DNA of 17,867 nt from Acidobacteriota bacterium (lineage in GTDB: Bacteria; Acidobacteriota; Vicinamibacteria; Vicinamibacterales; 2-12-FULL-66-21): NCBI GenBank assembly GCA_013362195.1, contig JABFWM010000290.1, positions 1 to 17,867 of the forward strand. Direction: 5' to 3'. The position numbers were made by a program, and so were the translations under genes. The notes under the pieces are model-generated. The model worked only from the letters and a program-made list of their open reading frames with translations, made no database searches and was not told the origin of the DNA. Below are positions 7,313 to 14,564 of the stretch, one piece after another (the first letter of the stretch is position 1; each line of letters begins with the position of its first letter).

Positions 7313-8422
7313 TCAGTACCCCGCGATGTCCGCGTAGCGCTGGATGCGCCCGGCGTTGAACGCGCCGAGCAGCTCCTCGATCGACTGCAGCCTGGAGAGG
7401 CTGCGATCGCCCGGCCGCGTCCGTGAAGAGATGAAGCCGTTGAACACCGACCGAATCAGCACGCTGTGCTTCTGGTGCGGCACCCGCGCGAGATTGGCCG
7501 CGAAGCGGGCGTAGGCGCCCTCGCGAAACAGGTAGAACTCGACGTTGGACACGTAGAACGCCGACACGAGCTCGCGGCGCGCCGCCAGCGCGCGCCCGAT
7601 CGACGTCAGCGCCGAGGGCCCGCTCAAATCGCCGACCACCGGGACGACGCGATCCTGTGCCTGCAGGTCCTTCACGAACTGGAACGCCTCGTCCGAGGCC
7701 AGGAAGTTCGAGTGGCGTCCCGCGGCATCGGTGTCGAGCAGCAGCTGACGGTAGGTCGGGTAGTGGCTCTGCGGCGGCCGCCCCGTGCTCTGGAACTGCA
7801 GCGACAACCCGTCCTCGACGAACCGCGAGTGAAAGCGCGTGATCGTCGCGATGTCCTGATCGGACAGCGGCACGCCGGTCCGTTTGAGCATCGGCCACAC
7901 CCGCGCGCGCACCGCGGCGATCTCCGCCGGATCCGCGGCGCGGCCGTCGATCTCCCCGGCCAGCTCCGCGACGGCGAGGTCTCGCGCGCGCCGCGCGCCT
8001 GTCGACGGGAGGCGCCGGCCGAACAGCATCGCGAGGTACTCTTCGCGGCTCCGCGCCAGCTGGAACAGCGCCTTGAAGAAGAGATGCAGCAGCAGATTGT
8101 CTCGCCGGATATCGACGATGTAGGCGATCGCCGGCCGGACCTGCGCGATATAGGTGAAGTTCTGATCCGGCCCGACCCCGATGTACGCGCCGCCGTGCAC
8201 CCCGCGCTCGTGCAGCTCGGGAATGACCTGCAGGTACGACGACTCGTTCGAGATCAGGTTGTCGGTATCGAAATAGCCGGCGGGCTCGGAGAGGGCGGCA
8301 ATCTGCCCGGCGAACGTGCGCTGATCGGCGGTGGCGGTCGCCTGCGGCTCCGTGGCGGCGGCGTGCACGAACGTGCAGGCCGCCGCGATCGCGAGCGCCA
8401 ATGCGATCGCGCGGGTTCGCAT
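7313..8422 (-). CDS. Exported protein of the LIC_10091-like family
   Basis: A 369-residue protein with a clear signal peptide (hydrophobic residues 6-18, cleavage near 21 after FVHA). Landmarks are DNLISNESSYLQVIPEL (55-71), GAYIGVGPDQNFTYIA (78-93), AYIVDIRRDNLLLHLFFKAL (100-119) and, near the C-terminus, RSVFNGFISSRTRPGDRSL. I recall this pattern from proteins annotated as LIC_10091 family, whose nucleotide-binding-like segment recalls a methyltransferase fold; that is from memory and unconfirmed. No activity is established. It is the last gene of a five-gene operon. The ATG at 8422 overlaps the previous stop by one base (TGATG); a GTG one codon earlier is equally possible and would add one residue. 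Confidence 0.75.
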   Translation of the reverse strand: MRTRAIALALAIAAACTFVHAAATEPQATATADQRTFAGQIAALSEPAGYFDTDNLISNESSYLQVIPELHERGVHGGAYIGVGPDQNFTYIAQVRPAIAYIVDIRRDNLLLHLFFKALFQLARSREEYLAMLFGRRLPSTGARRARDLAVAELAGEIDGRAADPAEIAAVRARVWPMLKRTGVPLSDQDIATITRFHSRFVEDGLSLQFQSTGRPPQSHYPTYRQLLLDTDAAGRHSNFLASDEAFQFVKDLQAQDRVVPVVGDLSGPSALTSIGRALAARRELVSAFYVSNVEFYLFREGAYARFAANLARVPHQKHSVLIRSVFNGFISSRTRPGDRSLSRLQSIEELLGAFNAGRIQRYADIAGY

Positions 8423-8931
8423 CACGGCACGTCGATCCCAAGCGGCACCACCATCGTGCCCCAGTGCAGCACGAGCTCGGCGTGCGTGCCGTCGACGACG
8501 GGGAAGTAGAACGCAAGGGTTTCCATGTGCGCACCCTCACGCGGCGTGGCCGTGACGCGGAGCACGTCCTGCCCTGCCGGATAGCGCGTGTGAAACACCG
8601 GGTGCACCCTGTTGAAGATGACCGTCCATTTCTCCTGCTGCGGTTCGGTCCAGAGCGAGTAGGTGCCTGCCGGCAGGGTCTGCCCCTCGATCTTCACGTC
8701 GGTCGAGACCGTGATCGTCGTCGCGCTGTCGGCGCCCGGCGTCCACACCCGGCCCCACGGCACCAGGGCGCCGAACAGGTCGCGGCCGCGTGCGACGGGA
8801 CGGTTGTAGTCGACGGTGATGACCGCTGTGCCGACGTGCTGCGTGACGGACCCGTGCTGGCTCAGACGGGGTGCTCCCGGCGCCTGGGCGGTGATCGCAT
8901 GGAGCGCGACGGCGGCCAGGACCGTCCACAT
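8422..8931 (-). CDS. DUF2911 family exported protein
   Basis: A 169-residue protein with a short signal-like N-terminus (about 1-17, ending ITAQA) followed by a full-length DUF2911 domain. The typical landmarks are ITVDYNRPVARGRDLFGALV (38-57), GRVWTPGADSATTITVSTDV (60-79), LPAGTYSLWTEP (86-97) and DVLRV (122-126). The family is predicted to be a small beta-rich periplasmic or secreted domain, common in Bacteroidota and Acidobacteriota, with no known reaction. The N-terminus lacks the usual positive residues, so export is likely but not certain. It is translationally coupled on both sides by TGATG overlaps in the operon 7313-11946. Confidence 0.88.
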   Translation of the reverse strand: MWTVLAAVALHAITAQAPGAPRLSQHGSVTQHVGTAVITVDYNRPVARGRDLFGALVPWGRVWTPGADSATTITVSTDVKIEGQTLPAGTYSLWTEPQQEKWTVIFNRVHPVFHTRYPAGQDVLRVTATPREGAHMETLAFYFPVVDGTHAELVLHWGTMVVPLGIDVP

Positions 8932-9815
8932 CAGCGCCGGGCCTCGTCATAGACGATCTGCACGTTCCGCTTCACGCGGTCCGGTTGAATGGTGTAGCCC
9001 TGGAACGTCGCCGACGGCGTATACGCCGCCGCCGCATCGTCGACACTCCTGCCCGCTTTCTGCTGCGCCCGCGCCCAGGTGAGGAACTGCTCGTTGAAGC
9101 TCGCGTACTCCTGCAACGCGGAGAACGGCAGCGTCGTGCTGTGGCCGGTAATGATCGTGTCCACGTCCTTGATGCCGTTTGCGGCCCTGGTCAGCGTCTG
9201 CGGAAAGGCGGACGCGCTGCCGCCGTTGTTCACGTCGATGAGCGGCAGGTTCCTGCCCGAGAAGATGTCGCCGGCGTGCATCACGCGCAGCTCGGGAAAC
9301 ACGATCCACGCGTCGCCGTTCGTGTGGCCCGCGCCGAAGTAATAGAGGTCGATGCGGTCGGGGCCGGAGAACAGCGACAGCGTGTCCTTGTAGGTCTTCT
9401 TCGGCAGGCCGGTCGGGTCCGCCTTGAACGCGTCCATCTTCTCCATGTTCGCTTTGGTGTTCTCGTGGGCCACCACGTCGACCGACGACCCGAAGAAGCT
9501 GTTGCTGCCCGTGTGATCGCCGTGGGTATGCGTATTGATGATCGTGGTGACGGGCTTGTCGGTGATCGTCTTGATCTTGTCGAGGATCGGCTGGCCCCAT
9601 CCCGCGAGCTTGGTGTCGACGACCACCACGCCTTTGGTGGTCACGAACACGGCGGTGTTTCCGCCGCCGCCTTTCAACATATAGAGGTTGTCTTTCAGCT
9701 TTTCGACTTCCACGACTTTCGGCTGATCGCCTTGCGCCGGCGCCTGCATCGCCCGAACCACGGCCGACACCGCGCCTACGCTCACGAGGAGCGTCAACAC
9801 CACTGCACGCTTCAT
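8931..9815 (-). CDS. Exported metallo-beta-lactamase-fold hydrolase
   Basis: A 294-residue protein with an N-terminal signal or anchor (MKRAVVLTLLVSVGAVSAVV) and a complete metallo-beta-lactamase fold. The metal ligands are all present: HTHGDH at 96-101 (His96, His98, Asp100, His101), His164 in GAGHTNGD, Asp183 in HAGDIF and His225 in ITGHS. It should therefore be a two-zinc hydrolase in the periplasm. The substrate is not predictable: the fold covers beta-lactamases, quinoprotein-associated hydrolases (SoxH/PqqB-type), lactonases and others. The context is not that of an antibiotic-resistance gene. The start is firm: a perfect AGGAGG lies six bases upstream, and the ATG overlaps the HupE-like stop codon by one base. 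It is the third gene of the five-gene operon. Confidence 0.92.
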   Translation of the reverse strand: MKRAVVLTLLVSVGAVSAVVRAMQAPAQGDQPKVVEVEKLKDNLYMLKGGGGNTAVFVTTKGVVVVDTKLAGWGQPILDKIKTITDKPVTTIINTHTHGDHTGSNSFFGSSVDVVAHENTKANMEKMDAFKADPTGLPKKTYKDTLSLFSGPDRIDLYYFGAGHTNGDAWIVFPELRVMHAGDIFSGRNLPLIDVNNGGSASAFPQTLTRAANGIKDVDTIITGHSTTLPFSALQEYASFNEQFLTWARAQQKAGRSVDDAAAAYTPSATFQGYTIQPDRVKRNVQIVYDEARR

Positions 9816-10885
9816 CAGATGCCTCCTGCAAAAAAGACGCGCTCGATGAACCAGTAGCCGCCCGCCAGCATGACCACGACCGAGCCGGCATAGGCGAGGC
9901 GGCGGCCGAGCGTCTCGTAGCGCACGCGCACGGCCGCCAGCGCGGACGCGACGACAATCACCACCGCCAGCTGCCCGATCTCGACCCCGACGTTGAACGA
10001 CACCAGCGACCATCCGAGCGCCCGCCCCGGAAGGTCCATCTCGCGCAGCACGTTCGCGAACCCGAACCCGTGGACGAACCCGAACACGAACGCGACCATC
10101 GCGCGCATGTCGCGTCCCTGGCCGATCAGCAGATTGTCCGCGCCGACGTAGACGATGCTGAGCGCGATTGCCGGTTCGATGAGCCGCGCCGGCGCGTTGA
10201 CGATGCCGAGCACGGCAAGCGCGAGGGTCACGCTGTGCGCGGCCGTGAACGCGGTGACGATGGTCGTGAGCTGGCGCAGCGTTCCGCCGAGCAGCAGCAG
10301 CCCGACCAGGAACAGCAGGTGGTCCGGACCGATCAGGATGTGATGAACGCCGGCGGGCAGGAACTTGCGGACGACCGCCCACGTCCCCTGGCGCGACCCG
10401 GCGTAGTACTCGTACGAGGCGCGCCGCAGATCGAGGATGGCCTGCGAAGTCAGGACGCCCTTCTCGTAGACGTTGAGGAAGGTCTGATGATTCGGGTCGT
10501 AGGGGAACAACGCGGCCGTGACGTCGATGCGTCCGGGCGGCCCGGCGAGCGGCCAGCGCACCCGCACGCGCAGCGAACTGCGTTCGGCGAGCGCGTCGAT
10601 GCCGTCCACGATCGACGCCAGCGTACGGCCGTCAGCGGCAATCAGCAGCCGTGCCCGAACGAGCGCCTCGATCGCGGCGCGATGCGTGCGCACCGTTGCG
10701 GCGTCGAGCAGGCGATCGGCTGGGTCGATCCGGAGCTCGTGCGCGACGTCGAAGACGTGCAGGACCACGGCGCCGTCGATCGCGGCAGGCGCGATCGACA
10801 GGTCGGCATAGCTGAAGGGGGCGGGATGCGCCCATGCACATGCGGGCCACACCAGCAGCCCGAATGCCAGCAGCGCGGCGCGCAT
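9815..10885 (-). CDS. HupE/UreJ-like membrane protein with extracytoplasmic N-domain
   Basis: A 356-residue protein. A signal peptide ends near ACAWA (residue 19), an extracytoplasmic domain of about 150 residues follows, and then a membrane domain of about six helices. The membrane part shows the HupE/UreJ_2 pattern: GVHHILIGPDHLLFLVG (179-195), TAFTAAHSVTLALA (211-224), EPAIALSIVYVGADN (237-251), FGFVHGFGFA (268-277) and SFNVGVEIGQL (296-306). Histidine- and acid-rich helices like these carry nickel or cobalt in the characterised HupE/UreJ proteins. Whether this larger, domain-fused branch moves a metal is inference. The ATG at 10885 is chosen for its GGCGGAGCA leader and because it starts the signal peptide. 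It lies 11 bases after the DUF3500 gene in the same operon. Confidence 0.88.
   Translation of the reverse strand: MRAALLAFGLLVWPACAWAHPAPFSYADLSIAPAAIDGAVVLHVFDVAHELRIDPADRLLDAATVRTHRAAIEALVRARLLIAADGRTLASIVDGIDALAERSSLRVRVRWPLAGPPGRIDVTAALFPYDPNHQTFLNVYEKGVLTSQAILDLRRASYEYYAGSRQGTWAVVRKFLPAGVHHILIGPDHLLFLVGLLLLGGTLRQLTTIVTAFTAAHSVTLALAVLGIVNAPARLIEPAIALSIVYVGADNLLIGQGRDMRAMVAFVFGFVHGFGFANVLREMDLPGRALGWSLVSFNVGVEIGQLAVVIVVASALAAVRVRYETLGRRLAYAGSVVVMLAGGYWFIERVFFAGGI
9822..9827 (-). promoter_or_regulatory. Ribosome binding site of the metallo-hydrolase gene
   Basis: A perfect AGGAGG on the minus strand, six bases before the ATG at 9815. It is embedded in the last codons (Ala-Gly-Gly-Ile) of the HupE-like gene. 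It is much stronger than the other sites in this operon, so this gene may be translated at a higher rate than its neighbours. Confidence 0.85.
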
Positions 10886-10896
10886 TGCTCCGCCGG

Positions 10897-11946
10897 TCAG
10901 TGCGGGTACTGCTGCAGGTGTTCGCGCAGCAGGTCGCGTCCGAAGTCCCCGTTGAAGTCGCGCCACACCGAGTGGATGTGGTTGCCGTTGTTCTGCGAGT
11001 TGTCGTACTCGATGAGGAACGTCGGGCCCTGCACCCGGTAGTAGTGCTTCTTGCCGCGTTCCGTCTCGCCCGCCCACGCGAAGGCGATGTTCTCGATCCC
11101 CGCCTTGCGAATCTTCTGCATCCGCTCGGTGGCGAGGTCGGGGGCCACGAAGGCGGTGTAGACCTCGATCAGCTTCACGAGCCGATCGCGCTGCGGCGGC
11201 GTCATCGCCGAGGCCTTCAACCCGATTGGATTGAGCGGATCGACGGCGCTGCGGTTCTCGGTGAGCATCTCGTTCGGCGCGGTGTCCTGCAGGATCGCGG
11301 TGGTCCGTTCGGCGGGATCGAGCGCGTCGAGCAGCGCGCGCGCGGCATCTTCCTCCAGGCCCAGCGTCCGCTGCCCCTTCTGCGGCCCTTCACGCACCTC
11401 CGCGGGATTCGATCCGAAGAAGGTGGGAGCGCTGCTGACGGTGCGGCCCTCGGCGATGGTGAAGTGCACGCCAATGTGGTGCCCGACGAGGCGCCAGCCC
11501 CACGGTTCGGTCTTGCCCGGGGTGCCGAACACCGCCATCGCATAGGCGCCAGGATCGCGCGCGAAGCGCCGCTTCTCCCCTTCGATGGTCTGGAGCACCT
11601 TTTCGAGCTCCATGATCTGCTCGGTCGTCAGGACGCCCCGCTGGCTGAGGCCGGTCTTCAGCAGATCCCGCGCGAGCGCCTTCTGCTGGTCGGTCATAGT
11701 GCCGAGCGTCACGCCCTTCCTCGGAAACATCTCGTTGGGCACGTAGTGCCACGACGTGCGGTCCGGGGCCTCGAACGCCAGCGCCGCCTGCTCGCGCTGC
11801 TCGGGCGTGAGCGACGCGAGCCACTTCTGCGCCGCCGTGGCCATCGTCGAGGCGGTCTTCTCGGAGGCCAGCGTGACGCCGGTGACATAGACGCCGGCCA
11901 GAACCGCCAGCAGCCCGAGCCTCGCGAGCGCGGAACGTCTCATCAT
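10897..11946 (-). CDS. DUF3500 family exported protein
   Basis: A 349-residue protein with an N-terminal hydrophobic segment (about 8-27) that is probably a signal peptide or anchor, followed by a DUF3500 domain over most of its length. Recognisable parts are APDRTSWHYVPNEMFPRKGV (60-79), the PWGWRLVGHHIGVHFT block (148-163) and the C-terminal FLIEYDNSQNNGNHIHSVWR (310-329) before DFNGDFG. The conserved histidines and aromatic residues could bind a metal or ligand, but the family has no known function. The start is the first of two adjacent ATGs (11946), placed just after a GAGGAG ribosome binding site; an upstream in-frame extension lacks one. It leads the five-gene operon, and its leader begins 28 bases from a large heptamer array. 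Confidence 0.88.
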   Translation of the reverse strand: MMRRSALARLGLLAVLAGVYVTGVTLASEKTASTMATAAQKWLASLTPEQREQAALAFEAPDRTSWHYVPNEMFPRKGVTLGTMTDQQKALARDLLKTGLSQRGVLTTEQIMELEKVLQTIEGEKRRFARDPGAYAMAVFGTPGKTEPWGWRLVGHHIGVHFTIAEGRTVSSAPTFFGSNPAEVREGPQKGQRTLGLEEDAARALLDALDPAERTTAILQDTAPNEMLTENRSAVDPLNPIGLKASAMTPPQRDRLVKLIEVYTAFVAPDLATERMQKIRKAGIENIAFAWAGETERGKKHYYRVQGPTFLIEYDNSQNNGNHIHSVWRDFNGDFGRDLLREHLQQYPH

Positions 11947-11974
11947 GGGTCTCCTCATCGCGCGGCATCGTAGC

Positions 11975-12125
11975 ACGAGGGGACGAGGGGCGAGGGGCGA
12001 GGAGCGAATGGCGACGGGCGACGGGCGACGGGCGACGGGCGAAGGGCGACGGCGAAGGGCGAGGGGCGAAGGGCGAGGGGCGACCGGCGAGGAGCGTGGG
12101 GCGATGGGCGAAGGGCGACGGGCGG
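11975..12125. repeat. Heptamer tandem array GGCGANG, about 21 units
   Basis: About 150 bases of GGCGACG, GGCGAAG, GGCGAGG and similar units hold a 7-base register with a single one-base deletion near 12047-12052. It is the largest array in the window and lies upstream of the DUF3500 operon start (11946). The strand is strongly G-rich on the plus side, with short G-runs every seven bases. The rest of the gap to the LuxR gene (12126-12248) holds no gene apart from the palindrome at 12210. Confidence 0.95.
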
Positions 12126-12209
12126 GATGCGCGACACGGGATGCGGGAGGGCGAACATGAACATGAAGACGGACGGACGCGCGCCGACTGGTGTAGGCCG
12201 GATCTGTAG

Positions 12210-12252
12210 GCCGGGTCTTCAGACCCGGCGCGCGTCAGACCCGGCGCGTCAG
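12210..12252. repeat. REP-like palindrome, copy 2, with direct repeats
   Basis: 12210-12229 is GCCGGGTCTTCAGACCCGGC, identical to 756-775. To its right, two copies of a GGCGCGTCAGACC-like unit follow (the first with an extra CG), and the second carries the stop codon of the LuxR-type gene. To its left, a partial arm (TGTAGGCCGGATC) precedes the full one. The element may serve as a terminator for the LuxR gene. Confidence 0.8.
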
Positions 12253-12629
12253 ACCGTCACCAGCCCGCTGCGCAGGGCGAGACGCGCGGCCTCGGTACGG
12301 TTCGACGCGCCGAGCTTTGCGCAGATCGTCGCGACGTGCGACTTCACGGTTTCGGCGCTGATGCCAAGCCGCGCGGCGATCCGCTTGTTCGGCAGTCCTT
12401 CGGCCAGCAGCGCGAGCACCTCGCGTTCCCGCATCGTCAGCGGTTCGGGCGGCGGCGCGCCGGTCAGCGCTCGCGGACGGATCGTCGGCAGCACGAAGGC
12501 GTCCGCGGCGCGTCCGCTGACGCGTGCGTCGGCGAGGGTCGCCTCCTCGCCGACCACGATGCAGTCCTCGGGCAGGCGCGCGCGTAGCCGCGCCCGCTCC
12601 GCCTCGGACCCCACCAGAATCACGTCCAT
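12249..12629 (-). CDS. Short LuxR-type regulator with vestigial receiver
   Basis: A 126-residue DNA-binding protein. Residues about 64-124 form a complete LuxR/FixJ helix-turn-helix: LTMREREVLALLAEG, the recognition region NKRIAARLGISAETVKSHVA, and KLGASNRTEAARLAL. The first 50 residues (MDVILVGSEAERARLRARL and after) look like the beginning of a receiver domain, but the domain is less than half the normal length of about 120 residues and has no phosphorylatable aspartate in a normal position. It cannot be a standard phospho-switched response regulator; a protein partner or constitutive action is more likely. It lies six bases after the pseudo-HtrA gene with no strong ribosome binding site, so the two are probably co-translated. 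The stop codon is inside a REP-like repeat. Confidence 0.88.
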   Translation of the reverse strand: MDVILVGSEAERARLRARLPEDCIVVGEEATLADARVSGRAADAFVLPTIRPRALTGAPPPEPLTMREREVLALLAEGLPNKRIAARLGISAETVKSHVATICAKLGASNRTEAARLALRSGLVTV

Positions 12630-12635
12630 GCGTCG

Positions 12636-13532
12636 TCAGGCAGGGCGCTCCGCCACGGTAATCGTCAGCTCCTGCGACGCGCCGCCCCGCAACACGGTGG
12701 CGCGGGCCGTGCGCCCGATGCGATCCGCGCTGAGCAGATCGAGCAGCTCCTCCGGCGCCGAGACGGGCCGGCCGTCGACCTCGATCAGCACGTCGCCGAG
12801 CAGGACGCCCGCGGCGTCGGCCGGTCCGCCCGCGGTGACGGCCACGACGAGCAGTCCGCGATCGCGGGGGCCGCCGCCGCGCTGCCGCTCGCTGAGTTCC
12901 ACCGGCTGGCCCGCGATCCCGAAGTAGCCGCGGCGCGGCGTGCCGTGAGCCTGTACATCGGACGCCGCGCGCCACGCGATCGGTGCAGGAATGACAACGC
13001 CCAGGCCGCGAATGGCGCCGGCCGTCGTAATCCCCGCCACGCGACCGGACGTGTCGACGAAGGCGCCGCCGGCGAACCCGTCGTGCATGGGCGCCGTCGT
13101 GCGCAGCACCTGCTCGATCGATCGGCGGCGGCCGGTCGCAAGCGGACCGCCGATCACCGCGATGATCCCGGCGCTGGCGGTGACCGCGTTGCTCCACGAC
13201 CGGGCCATCGCGATGGCCAGATGTCCGACGCGCGGCGGGATCGCCGATGGCTGCGCGGGCGTGACGCCCAGGCCGTTGACGCGAAGCACCGCGATGCGCG
13301 TCGCCGGATCCCAGCCGGCAAGCTCCGCATCGAGCGTCTCGCCGTCGTGCCGGCGGACGCGGAGCCCCTCCTCACGCGCCAGCGCGCGAACGGTCGTCAG
13401 GATGGCGTCTTCCGCGAAGACGACGCCGCTGGCGGATCGGCGTCCGCCCTGGACCTGAACGACGGACGGCGCGGCCGCCTCGACGAGTGCCGCGAATCCG
13501 TCGGAAATCGCTGAGAGAGTGGTGTTCGTCAT
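12636..13532 (-). CDS. HtrA-like PDZ protein with degenerate catalytic triad
   Basis: A 298-residue protein with the trypsin-like HtrA/DegP fold (about 10-190) and a C-terminal PDZ domain (about 205-295, with AGVLLGDVLIEVDGRPV at 241-257). All three catalytic positions are changed. The expected histidine after ILTxx is Arg49 (ILTTVRAL). The aspartate of the T-D-I/L-A-V motif is Arg79 (DPATRIAVL). The serine of G-N-S-G-G is Ala154 (GFAGGA). It should therefore be proteolytically dead but may still bind peptide tails through the PDZ. It has no signal peptide or membrane segment, unlike typical HtrA proteins, so it is probably cytoplasmic. The ATG at 13532 is chosen because upstream codons read as unrelated Cys/Gly-rich sequence. 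It leads a two-gene operon with the LuxR-type gene. Confidence 0.85.
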   Translation of the reverse strand: MTNTTLSAISDGFAALVEAAAPSVVQVQGGRRSASGVVFAEDAILTTVRALAREEGLRVRRHDGETLDAELAGWDPATRIAVLRVNGLGVTPAQPSAIPPRVGHLAIAMARSWSNAVTASAGIIAVIGGPLATGRRRSIEQVLRTTAPMHDGFAGGAFVDTSGRVAGITTAGAIRGLGVVIPAPIAWRAASDVQAHGTPRRGYFGIAGQPVELSERQRGGGPRDRGLLVVAVTAGGPADAAGVLLGDVLIEVDGRPVSAPEELLDLLSADRIGRTARATVLRGGASQELTITVAERPA

Positions 13533-13586
13533 GACGCGATTCTGCCTGCTCGAACGACCAGGCACATCACCCGGACGGGGGAGTCC

Positions 13587-13611
13587 CTCGAAGGCACATG
13601 CCTCCTTCGAG
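13587..13611. promoter_or_regulatory. Inverted repeat in divergent promoter region, possible operator
   Basis: CTCGAAGG (13587-13594) and CCTTCGAG (13604-13611) form perfect 8-bp arms around a nine-base spacer. It lies in the 160-base gap between the divergent pseudo-HtrA and DUF1080 genes, 25 bases upstream of the -35 box below. Symmetric sites of this size suit a dimeric helix-turn-helix regulator; the neighbouring LuxR-type protein is a possible user, which is inference. Confidence 0.45.
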
Positions 13612-13635
13612 CACCCGCACGTCGCGCCGCCGCGG

Positions 13636-13665
13636 TTGACAGTCGCCCCGCACGCGCCACACAAT
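13636..13665 (+). promoter_or_regulatory. Sigma-70-like promoter of the DUF1080 gene
   Basis: A perfect -35 TTGACA (13636-13641), an 18-base spacer and a -10-like CACAAT (13660-13665, four of six matches). Transcription would begin near 13672, about 20 bases before the ATG at 13693, leaving room for the GTGAGG ribosome binding site at 13681-13686. Confidence 0.5.
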
Positions 13666-13692
13666 CGCGCGCAACTTTCGAGTGAGGCCTTC

Positions 13693-14550
13693 ATGCAACA
13701 TCATGTTTCATTGGCGCTCGTGATCACGACGCTCGCCGCGGTTCCGTCGATCGCGCAGCAGACCCCGACAACGCCGCAGACCCCTGCCGCCCAGGGCGCA
13801 GCCGCTCCGGCGCAGCCGCCGAAGGGAAATCCGAAGGACACGGAACAGTGGGAGCCGGTGCCCCAGGTCGTGACGCCGGGTCAGACCGATGCGGCGCCGC
13901 CCTCCGATGCGATCGTGCTGTTCGACGGCACCAACCTCGATCAATGGGTCAACGTGAAGGACCGGGCGCCGGCCGGCTGGAAGGTCGACAACGGCGTGAT
14001 GACGGTCAACAAGGCCGTCGGCAACATCGAGACCAAGCGCAGCTTCAAGAACTATCAGCTGCACATCGAGTGGCGCATTCCCCCCGACATCACCGGCAGC
14101 GATCAGGGCCGCGGCAACAGTGGTCTGTTCCTCGCCTCGACCGGCGCGGGCGACGGCGGCTACGAGCTGCAGATCCTCGACTCGTACAACAACAAGACCT
14201 ACGTGAACGGCCAGGCCGGCTCGATCTACAAGCAGCATCCCCCGCTGGTGAACGCGATGCGCAAGCCGGGCGAGTGGAACACCTATGAGGTGGTGTGGAC
14301 GATGCCGACGTTCAACGCGGATGGATCGGTGAAGACGCCGGCCTACGTGACCGCGTTCCATAACGGCGTGCTCATCCAGAACCACGCCGAGCTGAAGGGC
14401 GAGACGGTCTACATCGGCAAGCCGCAGTACAAGAAGTACGAGTCGGGCCCGATCAAGCTGCAGGCGCACGGCGACAAGAGCGAGCCCATCAGCTTCCGGA
14501 ATATCTGGGTGCGAGAACTCGAGGGCCCTGCGGCCTCCGGCAGCAGATGA
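13693..14550 (+). CDS. Secreted DUF1080 (3-keto-disaccharide hydrolase-like) protein
   Basis: A 285-residue protein with a signal peptide (1-21, SIA before QQ), a Pro/Ala/Gln-rich linker (22-70) and a DUF1080 domain (about 72-276). The domain has the concanavalin-like jelly-roll pattern: IVLFDGTNLDQWVN (74-87), FKNYQLHIEWRIP (118-130), GRGNSGLFL (139-147), YELQILDSYNN (157-167), EWNTYEVVW (194-202) and PIKLQAHG with ISFRNIWVREL at the end. The family is widespread in soil Acidobacteriota and Planctomycetota, and the Pfam name refers to hydrolysis of 3-keto-glycosides. It probably acts outside the cytoplasm on an oxidised sugar. The start is supported by GTGAGG seven bases upstream. A heptamer array separates it from the oxidoreductase gene that follows. 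Confidence 0.93.
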   Translation: MQHHVSLALVITTLAAVPSIAQQTPTTPQTPAAQGAAAPAQPPKGNPKDTEQWEPVPQVVTPGQTDAAPPSDAIVLFDGTNLDQWVNVKDRAPAGWKVDNGVMTVNKAVGNIETKRSFKNYQLHIEWRIPPDITGSDQGRGNSGLFLASTGAGDGGYELQILDSYNNKTYVNGQAGSIYKQHPPLVNAMRKPGEWNTYEVVWTMPTFNADGSVKTPAYVTAFHNGVLIQNHAELKGETVYIGKPQYKKYESGPIKLQAHGDKSEPISFRNIWVRELEGPAASGSR

Positions 14551-14564
14551 CCCGAGGCGCCCGC

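Noticed and set aside
8931..9815. The metallo-hydrolase as an antibiotic-resistance beta-lactamase.
   Set aside because: The fold and zinc ligands are shared by many hydrolases, and the operon context of uncharacterised envelope proteins gives no link to beta-lactams.
8931..10382. An N-terminal extension of the metallo-hydrolase to 483 residues.
   Set aside because: The extension is an Arg/Pro-rich shadow of the HupE-like gene; the ATG at 9815 has a perfect ribosome binding site and starts a signal peptide.
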